DNA of 64,000 bases, from the NCBI RefSeq assembly GCF_009862265.1, contig NZ_WWGX01000044.1, forward strand, positions 62,001 to 126,000, given 5' to 3'. Made by a program: the position numbers and the translations under genes. The DNA is from Streptomyces sp. SID8352. GTDB taxonomy: Bacteria > Actinomycetota > Actinomycetes > Streptomycetales > Streptomycetaceae. The number at the start of each line of letters is the position of its first letter. Position 1 is the first letter of the stretch. The notes beneath the pieces are model-generated. The model ran no database searches. It saw nothing but the letters and a program-made list of their open reading frames with translations, and was not told where the DNA came from. Below, in pieces: positions 8,925-17,454 of the stretch.

Positions 8925-11717
8925 GTGGACGACTATGCGGGACGGGTGCTCGCGGGCCGCTACCGCCTGCCGCTGCCCCCCTCCGACGAGTACGAACTCG
9001 CCGAGACCCGGGCCTTCGACACCTACAGCGGCCAGGAGGTCCTGGTGCGCCAGGTGCCGCTGCCGGAGGTCGTCGACGCGGAGGTGGTCGACGCGGAGGA
9101 TCCGTCCGGCGGCTTCGCCGCGCGGGACGGCGGGCCCCGGGGCGCCGCGCGCCGGACGCCCGAGCCGTACGCGGGGACCGGGCCCTCGGCCGATCCGGTG
9201 GTGCGGCGGGCCATGGACGCCGCGCAGGCCGCCGCCGCGGTGCCCGACCACCCCCGGCTCGACCAGGTCTTCGACGTGTTCCCCGAGAGCGGCTCGCTGT
9301 GGATCGTCAGCGAACTGGTCGCCGCCCGGCCGCTGGCCGCCCTGCTCGCCGAGGAGCCGCTGACGCCCTACCGGGCGGCGGAGGTCGCCGCCGACGTGCT
9401 GATGGCGCTGCGCGTGCTGCACGGCTACGGATGGGTCCACCGCAACATCACCGCCCGCACGGTGCTGGTCTGCGACGACGGCCGGGTCGTGCTCACCGGT
9501 CTGGCCGTCGGCGCCGCGGAGGAGGCGCTGTGCGGCTACGACCCGGTCCCCGCCCGCGAGGACGACGGGGACGAGGGAGCGGAGGCCCACGGGGAGCCGT
9601 ACGGACCGGAGCCCTACGGCATGGAGCCGTACGGACCGGACCACGAGTCGCCGTACGACCCGGACCCCGGGGAGGACCCGTACGGGACCGGCGAGGCCGC
9701 CGCCCCCTACGGCACGGACCACGGCGCCGCCGTCCCCTACGGTGAGGCCCCCTACGGGGACGGCCACGGCGCGGACCCGTACGGCCGGGCGGACGCCGCC
9801 CCCGCCGGCTACCCACCCGGACCGGAGCCCGTCCCGGGCCCGCATGCGGTCGGGCCCGGCGCCGCCGCGGACCCCGAGGCCGCCCGCCGGGCCGCCATCC
9901 GGGCCAGGGAGGAAGGGCTGCCCGCGTTCGGCCAGGGCGGCCCCGCCGGGCTGCCCCCCGCGGCCTCCGACACCGGCGCCGACATCAGGGCCGCGCGGGC
10001 CGGGGCCATCGCCGCCTATCGCGAGGGCGCCCGCGCCGCCGCCCGGGTGCAGGAGGCGCGGGACGGCCGTGCCGCCCTGCCCGGCGGCCCGCTCCCCGAC
10101 GGCTTCCGGGCCCGCCCGGCCCTCGAAGGCGCCCCGGAGCACCCCTACGGTGACCTCCCGGCCGCCGCGTCCGGCCAACCGGCTCCGGAAGGGCCCGCCG
10201 CACCGGACGCCTCCGGCGGGCCGGACGCCCAGGAGACCGCGCTGCTGGGCCGGATAGCCGACCCCTACGGGGTGCGCTCCGCCTCCTGGCACGGCGCCAC
10301 GCCCCGCACCCCCGACCCCGCCGGGCACGGCGGCCCCCCGGCCGTCGCCGCCCCGCCCTCCGCCGGGGTCCCCGCCGTGGCGTCCCCCGGCGCTCCCTCC
10401 GCCCCGGCGGCCGGCGGCTGGGACGGCCCCGAGGCCCGCGTCCCCGCCCCCCGGGGCCCCGCCACCGCGCTCGCCGCCGAGCGGGCCCGGCAGGCGCGGA
10501 TGGCCGTGGTGGGCCCGGTCACCGAGCGGTGGGCACCCGAACAGGCCGGGCCGGTGCACGAGAACTGGCAGCTCGCCGCGCCCATCGGCCCCGCCACCGA
10601 CCTCTGGGCGCTGGGAGCCCTGCTCTTCCGCGCCGTCCAGGGGCACGCGCCCTACCCGGAGGACTCGACGGCCGAGCTGGTGCAGATCGTCTGCTCCGAG
10701 CCGCCCGCCTTCGCGGAGGAGTGCGGCCCGCTGCGCCCCGTCGTGGAGTCGCTGCTGCGTCAGGACCCCACCGAGCGGATCGACTTCGAGGAGCTGAACG
10801 GCTGGCTGCGCTCCCTGGTGCGCTCCGCGCCCGAGCCGGACGCCGGGCTGTACGTCGTCCCCGCCCCGCCGGCCGACACCGCCCGGCTGCCCGTCGTGCG
10901 GCGCCGGGGCGAACTGGTGCGCAGACGGCGCGGCGGCGGGCAGCTCGCCCAGCAGGCGCGGCACAAGCGGGGCCGGGAGGAGGAGCGGTCACCGCGCAGC
11001 CTCGGCCGGACGCTGCTGCTGGTGATCCTGCTCGCCCTGGCCGGGGCGGTCGCGTACGCCATGTTCTTCATGCCGCGGAACGAGGCGGAGGGTCCCGGCC
11101 GGGCGGGCTCCGCCCCGGCGGAGAGCCGGGTCCCGGCCGAGCCGCCCGCGCGCTCCCCGCAGGCCAGCGGCGACCCCCGCCCCGAGGAGACCTCCTCCGG
11201 CAGCGAACCGGACTCCGCCGGGACGGCGGGCTCCGCCGAGACCCAGACCACCGGCCCCGGCGCCGCCGACGGCTTCACCCTGCGCACTGACCCCGAGGGC
11301 TTCCGCGTCGCCGTGGCCCGGGGCTGGACCCGGATCCCCCGCAACAGCAGCGGCCAGGTCGTCTACCGCAAGGGCGACTTCGAGCTGGTCGTCGTGCCGG
11401 GCCGGGACGGCACCGGCGAGTACGGCGAGGACCCCATGGTCTACCAGCGCGAGGGCGAGCGGGAGTTGGCCCCGTACCGGTCCTCCACCTGGGCCACCTC
11501 CAGCGGGCTGAGGACCATCGAGGTCGGCGGACGCACCATGGCCGAGGGCGAGTTCACCTGGACCGGCTCGCGGGGCGGCGAGCTGTACGTGCGCAACGTG
11601 GCCATCCTGATCGACGGCCGCTACCACGTGGTGCAGGTCCGCGGCCCGGTGACCCGGCGGGACGAGGTCACCCGGCTCTACGAACAGGCCTCCGACACCT
11701 ACCGGTACACGCGCTGA
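8925..11717 (+). CDS. Membrane pseudokinase with a giant activation-segment insertion (kinase 2 of 5)
   Basis: A 930-residue protein built like its neighbours but missing catalysis. GTG 8925 (VDDYAGRVLAGRYRL) is preferred; TTG 8892 is the longer alternative. The Gly loop is absent (RLPLPPSDEYELAE). HRD reads HRN (WVHRNITARTVLV), and DFG reads TGL (VVLTGLAVGAA). Between that point and the recognisable C-lobe (GPATDLWALGALLFRAVQG) lie about 350 residues of Pro/Ala/Gly/Tyr-rich sequence with PYG repeats. The C-lobe is followed by an Arg-rich stretch, one TM helix (about 693-715, LLLVILLALAGAVAYAMFF) and a sensor-like outside domain of about 145 residues (FRVAVARGWTRIP...). The role is probably a scaffold or allosteric partner of the flanking active kinases (inference). 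Confidence 0.88.
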   Translation: MDDYAGRVLAGRYRLPLPPSDEYELAETRAFDTYSGQEVLVRQVPLPEVVDAEVVDAEDPSGGFAARDGGPRGAARRTPEPYAGTGPSADPVVRRAMDAAQAAAAVPDHPRLDQVFDVFPESGSLWIVSELVAARPLAALLAEEPLTPYRAAEVAADVLMALRVLHGYGWVHRNITARTVLVCDDGRVVLTGLAVGAAEEALCGYDPVPAREDDGDEGAEAHGEPYGPEPYGMEPYGPDHESPYDPDPGEDPYGTGEAAAPYGTDHGAAVPYGEAPYGDGHGADPYGRADAAPAGYPPGPEPVPGPHAVGPGAAADPEAARRAAIRAREEGLPAFGQGGPAGLPPAASDTGADIRAARAGAIAAYREGARAAARVQEARDGRAALPGGPLPDGFRARPALEGAPEHPYGDLPAAASGQPAPEGPAAPDASGGPDAQETALLGRIADPYGVRSASWHGATPRTPDPAGHGGPPAVAAPPSAGVPAVASPGAPSAPAAGGWDGPEARVPAPRGPATALAAERARQARMAVVGPVTERWAPEQAGPVHENWQLAAPIGPATDLWALGALLFRAVQGHAPYPEDSTAELVQIVCSEPPAFAEECGPLRPVVESLLRQDPTERIDFEELNGWLRSLVRSAPEPDAGLYVVPAPPADTARLPVVRRRGELVRRRRGGGQLAQQARHKRGREEERSPRSLGRTLLLVILLALAGAVAYAMFFMPRNEAEGPGRAGSAPAESRVPAEPPARSPQASGDPRPEETSSGSEPDSAGTAGSAETQTTGPGAADGFTLRTDPEGFRVAVARGWTRIPRNSSGQVVYRKGDFELVVVPGRDGTGEYGEDPMVYQREGERELAPYRSSTWATSSGLRTIEVGGRTMAEGEFTWTGSRGGELYVRNVAILIDGRYHVVQVRGPVTRRDEVTRLYEQASDTYRYTR
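9598..9785 (+). repeat. PYG-coding repeat within the pseudokinase
   Basis: At least eight Pro-Tyr-Gly tripeptides (CCGTACGGA or CCCTACGGC words) occur at intervals of 4-12 codons, mixed with Asp/Glu/His. The segment lies inside the insertion that replaces the activation segment. Confidence 0.8.
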
Positions 11718-11855
11718 CCGCCGACCCGCCACGATGGTTGTGCGCCGGAACGCAAAGCGACAACTCTCACACCGGGGCCGCCCCGCCGCCCCAACCGTTC
11801 CCCGAACGGGGGCCGGTGCCTAGTCTGGCCCCTGACAACAGCATTGCGGGGCAAC

Positions 11856-13736
11856 GTGAATCAGATGCAGGGCCGGGTCGTCGCGGGCCGCTACCGGCTC
11901 GACGAGGCCATCGGCAGCGGCGGCATGGGCCGGGTGTGGCGCGCCCACGACGAGGTGCTGCACCGGGCCGTGGCCATCAAGGAGTTGACGGCCGCCCTCT
12001 ACGCCTCCGACGGCGACCGGAGCGTCCTGCTGGCGCGCACCCGGGGCGAGGCCCGGGCGGCGGCGCGGATCAACCACTCGGCCGTCGTCACCGTGCACGA
12101 CGTGTTCGAGCACGACGGCCGTCCCTGGATCGTGATGGAACTGGTCGAGGGCCGCTCGCTGGCCGACGCGGTCCGCGACGAGGAGCGCGTCGTGCCGACC
12201 GAGGCGGCCCGCGTCGGGCTCTGGGTGCTGCGGGCCCTGCGCGCCGCCCACACCGCCGGGGTGCTGCACCGCGACGTCAAGCCCGGCAACGTGCTGCTCG
12301 CCGACGACGGCCGGGTCCTGCTCACCGACTTCGGCATCGCGCAGATCGAGGGCGACTCCACCATCACCCGCACCGGTGAGGTCGTCGGCTCCGTCGACTA
12401 CCTGGCCCCCGAGCGGGTGCGCGGCCACGACCCGGGCCCCGCCTCCGACCTGTGGGCACTCGGCGCGACGTTGTACACCGCGGTGGAGGGCAGGTCGCCG
12501 TTCCGGCGCACCTCGCCGCTGTCCACGATGCAGGCGGTCGTGGAGGAGGAGGCCGCCGAGCCGCTCCGAGCCGGTCCGCTCGCCCCCGTCATCAGCGCCC
12601 TGCTGGCCAAGGACCCCGCCCAGCGCCCCGACGCGACCGAGGCCGAGCAGATGCTCGCGGAGGCGGCGGAAGGGCGGCGGCCGAACGCGGCGCAGGCGTA
12701 CGTGGCGACGCGCTACTCGGGGTACCGGCCCGACGGGACCGGCGGGCCCACCGGTCACCGGGCCGGTCACCCGGCCGAACACGGTCACCCGGCCGGTCAC
12801 CCCGGCGGGCCCACCGGTCATCCGGCCGCACACCCCGGCGGGTACGCGGGCGGATTCCCGGCCGTCGGGTCCGGCGGGTACCCCGCCGGGCAGCCGGGCG
12901 GACCTCCCGCCGGGCCGGTGGTCCTTCCGGGCGCCGGCGGACCCGCCGGGGCGGACCCCTCGGCGACCCGCCCCACCGCGCTCGTGCCGCCGCCCGGCCC
13001 CGCCACCTCCGTGCGCTCCCGGGGGAGGCGGCTGCGCACCCTCGCCCTGGCCGTCGCCGTCGTCGTGCTGCTCGCGGGCGCCGCCGCCGTGGTGTGGCGG
13101 GAACGGGACGGCGCCGGGACCCGGCGGGCCGACGGCACCTCCCCGTCCGCCCCCGCCGACACCACCACCCCGGCCGGTTCCCCGGCCCCCACCACCCCCG
13201 CCGGTTCCCAGGGCCCCGCCGACCCCTCGGCCCCGGCCGCCACCGCCGACGGCGGCACGGTGCCCGCCGGGTGGGTCCGCCACGACGACCCGCTGGGTTT
13301 CGGCCTCTCGCTGCCCGCGGGCTGGGAGCGCCGGGCGTTCGACGACCAGGGCGATCTCCGGCAGATCGACTACAGCCCCGACGGCGGTGAGCACTTCCTG
13401 CGCATAGCCGTCGACACCTCGCCCGACTTCAACGACCCGTACGCCCATCAGCTCGACCTCGAACAGCAGCTCCAGCGACTGGTGGACTACCGGCGGCTGG
13501 ACCTGGAGCGCACCACCTACCGCGACCGCGACAGCTCCCGCTGGGAGTACGCGTGGACCGCGCTGGCGAAGGACACGCCCTTCCCCGGGCCCAGGCGCGC
13601 CATCGAGGAGATGTACATGTCCCGGGACGGCGTCGAGTACGCCCTGTACCTGTCGGCGCCCGCCGAGGACTGGGCGGAGGCGCGCGAGCAGTTCCGCACG
13701 GTGCTGCAGAGCTGGCAGGAGGGGCGGCCCGCCTGA
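11856..13736 (+). CDS. Membrane Ser/Thr protein kinase (kinase 3 of 5)
   Basis: A 626-residue PknB-type receptor kinase. GTG 11856 (VNQMQGRVVAGRYRL) follows GCGGGGCAAC; TTG 11844 is an alternative. All kinase motifs are intact: GSGGMGRVW, VAIKEL, HRDVKPGN, DFGIAQ, APER. A linker rich in Gly-His-Pro (GHPAGHP-like repeats, about residues 290-350) leads to one TM helix (LRTLALAVAVVVLLAGAAA). A Thr/Pro/Ala stalk and an outside domain of about 150 residues follow (FGLSLPAGWERRAFDDQGD...), similar in layout to kinases 1 and 2. A -10-like TAGTCT at 11821-11826 lies 35 bases upstream of the start. Confidence 0.93.
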   Translation: MNQMQGRVVAGRYRLDEAIGSGGMGRVWRAHDEVLHRAVAIKELTAALYASDGDRSVLLARTRGEARAAARINHSAVVTVHDVFEHDGRPWIVMELVEGRSLADAVRDEERVVPTEAARVGLWVLRALRAAHTAGVLHRDVKPGNVLLADDGRVLLTDFGIAQIEGDSTITRTGEVVGSVDYLAPERVRGHDPGPASDLWALGATLYTAVEGRSPFRRTSPLSTMQAVVEEEAAEPLRAGPLAPVISALLAKDPAQRPDATEAEQMLAEAAEGRRPNAAQAYVATRYSGYRPDGTGGPTGHRAGHPAEHGHPAGHPGGPTGHPAAHPGGYAGGFPAVGSGGYPAGQPGGPPAGPVVLPGAGGPAGADPSATRPTALVPPPGPATSVRSRGRRLRTLALAVAVVVLLAGAAAVVWRERDGAGTRRADGTSPSAPADTTTPAGSPAPTTPAGSQGPADPSAPAATADGGTVPAGWVRHDDPLGFGLSLPAGWERRAFDDQGDLRQIDYSPDGGEHFLRIAVDTSPDFNDPYAHQLDLEQQLQRLVDYRRLDLERTTYRDRDSSRWEYAWTALAKDTPFPGPRRAIEEMYMSRDGVEYALYLSAPAEDWAEAREQFRTVLQSWQEGRPA

Positions 13737-13740
13737 GCGC

Positions 13741-13758
13741 CGGGGGCCTTTGCCCCCG
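13741..13758 (+). terminator. Hairpin after kinase 3
   Basis: CGGGGGC (13741-13747) pairs with GCCCCCG (13752-13758) around CTTT, 4 bases after the stop. Confidence 0.6.
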
Positions 13759-14172
13759 TCCGGCCCGCGCGGCCCCGTGGGGTGGCCGCGTGAGGTTGTC
13801 GCGTGCGCGTCGCACCGGGCGGTCCGGGCCCTCGCGTCCCCCGAGCCCCGGCCGCGCGCCGCCCACGCCCGCCCGGGTGCTGCCCGGCCGGCCGGTGCCC
13901 GCCCCGGCCGGTCCGGCGGTGTCCGCCGTCCCCCGGTCCGCCGCCCCCTCAGTCCCCCGGTCCGCCCTCCCCGGGCCCGTCGCACTGATGTGCCCGTCGC
14001 TTCGTCAGGTGCGCCGTTCCGCCCGCCGTACCGCCCGGGGCCCGCGCGGTACGGCCCGGTGCCGGGCGCTTCCCGGCGTCCCCGGACCCCCGGCCGTGAT
14101 GCGAACAACCCCCGTCGGTTGTCGGCCACCCCTGGCATGGCCTTCCGGAGACGGAGCGCCAGGTGGGGCATC
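13759..14172. other. Non-coding gap between kinases 3 and 4
   Basis: No gene is supported. An in-frame open extension upstream of kinase 4 encodes only Pro/Arg/Ala runs and has no ribosome site. I see no confident promoter; AGGTGGGG at 14161-14168 is the ribosome site of the next gene. Confidence 0.6.
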
Positions 14173-15426
14173 ATGGGACACATGGTGACCGAGGGGCCCG
14201 ACGGGCTTGTCATCGCGGGCCGTTACCGGCTCGGGGAGAGGCTCGGCCGCGGCGGAATGGGCATCGTGTGGCGGGCCACCGACCAACTGCTCGTCCGGCA
14301 GGTCGCCGTCAAGGCCCTGCCCCTGGACGACACCCTCTCCGCGGCCGAGGCGGGACGGCGCCGCGAACGCACCCTGCGCGAGGCACGGGCCGTGGCGCGG
14401 CTCAGCCATCCGCACGTCATCGTCGTGCACGACGTGGTCGAGGACGACGAACGCCCGTACATGGTCATGGAACTGATCGACGGCGGCTCCCTCGCCGACC
14501 GCGTCCACAGCCGGGGCCCGGTCGACGCCCCCGAGGCCGCCCGCATCGGCATCGCCCTGCTCGGCGCCCTGCGCACCGCGCACGCCGCCGGCATCCTGCA
14601 CCGGGACGTGAAGCCGTCCAACGTCCTGGTCGCCGACGACGGCCGGGTGGTGCTCACCGACTTCGGCGTAGCCCAGGTCGCGGGCTCCACCACGCTCACC
14701 GAGAGCGGCTCCTTCGTCGGCTCGCCCGAGTACACCGCGCCGGAGCGGATGTCGGGCGCCGGCACCGGGCCCGCCTCCGACCTGTGGTCGGTGGGCGTGC
14801 TGCTCTGCGCGGTGCTGAGCGGCACCTCGCCGTTCCACCGCGACTCGCTGGGCGGGGTGCTGCACGCCGTCGTCTCGGAGGAGATCCGTCCGCCCGCCCA
14901 GGTCGCGCCGATCCTGCCCGTCGTCCGGGGGCTCCTGGAGCGGGACCCCGGGCTGCGGCTGGACGCCGAGGAGGCCGAGCGGCTGCTGAGGGCCTTCCTC
15001 GACACCGGCCGCACCCCCGAGCGGGACGGGGAGCGGCGCGGCCGGTACTCCCGCCGGGGCCTGCTGACGGCGGTGCTGCTGCTGGTCGGCGCGGCCGGGG
15101 CCGGCCTCTTCGCGGCGGCGCTGCTCGCGGACGGGGACGGCGGCGGCGGTGCCCCGGTCCGCTCGGCCTCCGCGACACCGCCCCCCGCGGGACCGTCCGC
15201 GTCGTCCGCGTCGTCCGCGTCGTCGGCGTCGTCGGCGTCGTCCGTGCCGTCCGCGTCGCCGGGCACGGCCGGGACGGCCGCCGCGGGGTCCGCCGGAGCC
15301 TCTGCCCCCGGTTCCGTTCCCGGTTCCGTCCCGGTGGACCCCGCCGCCGGGGACCTCACCGCGTGGCCCTCCGCCTCCGGGGCCTCGGCGACCGGGTCGT
15401 CCGCAACCGGACCGAACGGCAGATAA
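14173..15426 (+). CDS. Ser/Thr protein kinase without an outside sensor domain (kinase 4 of 5)
   Basis: A 417-residue kinase. ATG 14173 (MGHMVTEGPDGLVIAGRYRL) is chosen because AGGTGGGG ends 4 bases upstream; ATG 14182 is possible. Catalytic motifs are intact (GRGGMGIVW, VAVKAL, HRDVKPSN, DFGVAQ, APER). One TM helix follows (LLTAVLLLVGAAGAGLFAAALL). The protein then ends in about 100 residues of Ser/Ala/Gly/Pro low-complexity sequence with a run of SSA units (TCGTCCGCG repeats, 15200-15245). The roughly 140-residue outside domain of the other four proteins is absent, and only 81 bases remain before the next gene, so it is not simply shifted out of frame nearby. Confidence 0.92.
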   Translation: MGHMVTEGPDGLVIAGRYRLGERLGRGGMGIVWRATDQLLVRQVAVKALPLDDTLSAAEAGRRRERTLREARAVARLSHPHVIVVHDVVEDDERPYMVMELIDGGSLADRVHSRGPVDAPEAARIGIALLGALRTAHAAGILHRDVKPSNVLVADDGRVVLTDFGVAQVAGSTTLTESGSFVGSPEYTAPERMSGAGTGPASDLWSVGVLLCAVLSGTSPFHRDSLGGVLHAVVSEEIRPPAQVAPILPVVRGLLERDPGLRLDAEEAERLLRAFLDTGRTPERDGERRGRYSRRGLLTAVLLLVGAAGAGLFAAALLADGDGGGGAPVRSASATPPPAGPSASSASSASSASSASSVPSASPGTAGTAAAGSAGASAPGSVPGSVPVDPAAGDLTAWPSASGASATGSSATGPNGR

Positions 15427-15507
15427 CCGGCGGTTCGCGTCACGGGTCTGTGACCACCGCGCACCCGCTGTGGAAGCGGACGCGGCGGACAGGATATGGA
15501 TGGGGGC

Positions 15508-17223
15508 ATGAGCGACAACGGGGGAGCCCGCAGCGGGCCTGACCAGCCGACGAGCTTCGAGCTGCGGCCGCCCGGCCCTCCCGCCGCGGTGCCGCACCCC
15601 GGCAACCCCTACGCGGCACCCACCCAGGTCGCACCCGTGTCCCAGCGGGTGCCCGCTTCCCCCGCCCCCGGGGGCTCCGCGCCCCCCGCGCCGGACGGTG
15701 CGGGGCGGTCCCCGTCCGCACCGGCGGAGCCCGGCGCCGGGCGGCTGATCGGCGGGCGCTACCGGCTGGTCTCCAAGCTGGGCCACGGCGGCATGGGCAC
15801 CGTCTGGCGCGCGCACGACGAGACCGTGGACCGCGAGGTCGCCGTCAAGGAACCGCGCGTCCCCGACCACCTCCCGGAGCGGGAGCGGGCCAACGCCTTC
15901 GAGCGGATGCGCCGCGAGGCCCGCGCCGCCGCCCGCCTCGACCACCCGTCCGTGGTCGACGTGCACGACGTGACCGTGGTCGACGGCCGGCCGTGGATCG
16001 TGATGGAGCTGGTGCGCGGCCGGTCGCTGGGCGACGCCCTCCAGGAGGGCACGCTGAGCGCGCGGGAGGCGGCCCGGATCGGCCTGGAGGTGCTCGGCGC
16101 GCTGGAGGCCGCGCACGCCGCGGGCATCCTGCACCGGGACGTCAAGCCGGACAACGTGATGCTCGGCCGCTACGACCGGGTCGTCCTCACCGACTTCGGC
16201 ATAGCCCTGACGGAGGGCGAGACCAACCTCACCGACACCGGCGGCTTCGTCGGCTCGCCCGAGTACATCGCCCCCGAGCGGGTGCTCGGCCAGCGGCCCG
16301 GCCCGGCGAGCGACCTCTGGTCGCTGGGCGTGGTGCTCTACGCGGCCACCGAGGGCGTCTCGCCGTTCCGCCGCAGCAACACGCCCGCCACGCTCCAGTC
16401 GGTGCTCAACGCCGTGCCCGCGCCGCCCGCCTCCGCGCAGGGGCCGCTGGCCGAGGTCATCACCGGACTGCTGGAGAAGGACCCCGCCCGCCGTCCCGAC
16501 GCCGCCCGGACCCGCGCCCTGCTGGAAGCCGCCGCGAACCCTCCGGACACCTCGACGACCCGGCCGGCCCCGGTGCCGCCGCCGGCCCCGGCCCGCCGGG
16601 GCTTCCGGCCCGGCCGCGGGACGTGGCCGGCGGTGGGCGCGGCGGTCGTCGCGGCGGCGGTGGCCGGGTACCTCCTGCTCGCCGACCCGTGGGCGGGACC
16701 GCTGCCCGACGGGTGGAAGCGGCACGACCTCGGGGGCCGGACGGGGATGGCCCTCGCCGTGCCCGGGGTGTTCACCAAGCTGGAGCACGAGGAGGACTGG
16801 GACGGCACCACCGAGGTCTTCACCGACCCCAGCGGCATGGTGACCGTCGTCGTCGACCGGGACGTCAAGGCCGACGACGAGGACGACAAGATCCCCGGCA
16901 CCGCCATCGCCAAGGCGTGGGCGGAGTGGGACATGTTCAAGGACGGCGAGTACTCCCGGAACATGGCGGACGAGCCCGCGCCGCGGGGCGAGCCGAAGGA
17001 GCGCACCCTCGACGACCGCAAGGCGGCCGAGAACACCGTCTCGTACACGACCACGGACATGCGCGAACCCCGGCAGCGGGAGCTGCGGGTGGTGTACTAC
17101 CGGGCGGGCAACGGCGACATGTACCAGGTCGCGATCGACTACCCCGGCAAGGGGTACTTCGCGGACGAGGGCCGGAGCATCGCCCGCACGGTGATCGACA
17201 ACTGGGAGATCACGAAGCCCTGA
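15508..17223 (+). CDS. Membrane Ser/Thr protein kinase (kinase 5 of 5)
   Basis: A 571-residue receptor kinase. ATG 15508 (MSDNGGARSG) follows GGGGG at 15502-15506; ATG 15496 is an in-frame alternative. A Pro-rich N-terminal tail of about 75 residues precedes the kinase domain (GHGGMGTVW, VAVKEP, HRDVKPDN, DFGIAL, APER). The TM helix is WPAVGAAVVAAAVAGYLLLA. Outside, PLPDGWKRHDL begins a domain of about 170 residues (MALAVPGVFTKLEHEEDWDG...) related in pattern to kinases 1-3 but the most divergent. It closes the five-gene block and is followed by a hairpin. Confidence 0.93.
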   Translation: MSDNGGARSGPDQPTSFELRPPGPPAAVPHPGNPYAAPTQVAPVSQRVPASPAPGGSAPPAPDGAGRSPSAPAEPGAGRLIGGRYRLVSKLGHGGMGTVWRAHDETVDREVAVKEPRVPDHLPERERANAFERMRREARAAARLDHPSVVDVHDVTVVDGRPWIVMELVRGRSLGDALQEGTLSAREAARIGLEVLGALEAAHAAGILHRDVKPDNVMLGRYDRVVLTDFGIALTEGETNLTDTGGFVGSPEYIAPERVLGQRPGPASDLWSLGVVLYAATEGVSPFRRSNTPATLQSVLNAVPAPPASAQGPLAEVITGLLEKDPARRPDAARTRALLEAAANPPDTSTTRPAPVPPPAPARRGFRPGRGTWPAVGAAVVAAAVAGYLLLADPWAGPLPDGWKRHDLGGRTGMALAVPGVFTKLEHEEDWDGTTEVFTDPSGMVTVVVDRDVKADDEDDKIPGTAIAKAWAEWDMFKDGEYSRNMADEPAPRGEPKERTLDDRKAAENTVSYTTTDMREPRQRELRVVYYRAGNGDMYQVAIDYPGKGYFADEGRSIARTVIDNWEITKP

Positions 17224-17241
17224 GCGGCCGTTTCCGGCCGC
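17224..17241 (+). terminator. Terminator hairpin closing the kinase block
   Basis: GCGGCCG (17224-17230) pairs with CGGCCGC (17235-17241) around TTTC, directly after the kinase 5 stop codon. Confidence 0.65.
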
Positions 17242-17454
17242 GCCCGATCCGTTCCGGCCTCCTCCGGGACGCTCCGGCGCCGGGCCGGAGCCCGCCGCGG
17301 GACCCGGCCGCCCGCCGCCGGTCCCGTCCCCTCCGGCGGGCGACGCGCTGATCGGCGGCTTCCTCGCCGGCGAACACTGGCGGGGTGCGCGGGTCCCGTG
17401 AATCGCATTACCCACGGGTACACAAAGCCCTCCGTCCGGCATACCCTGCGGCTC

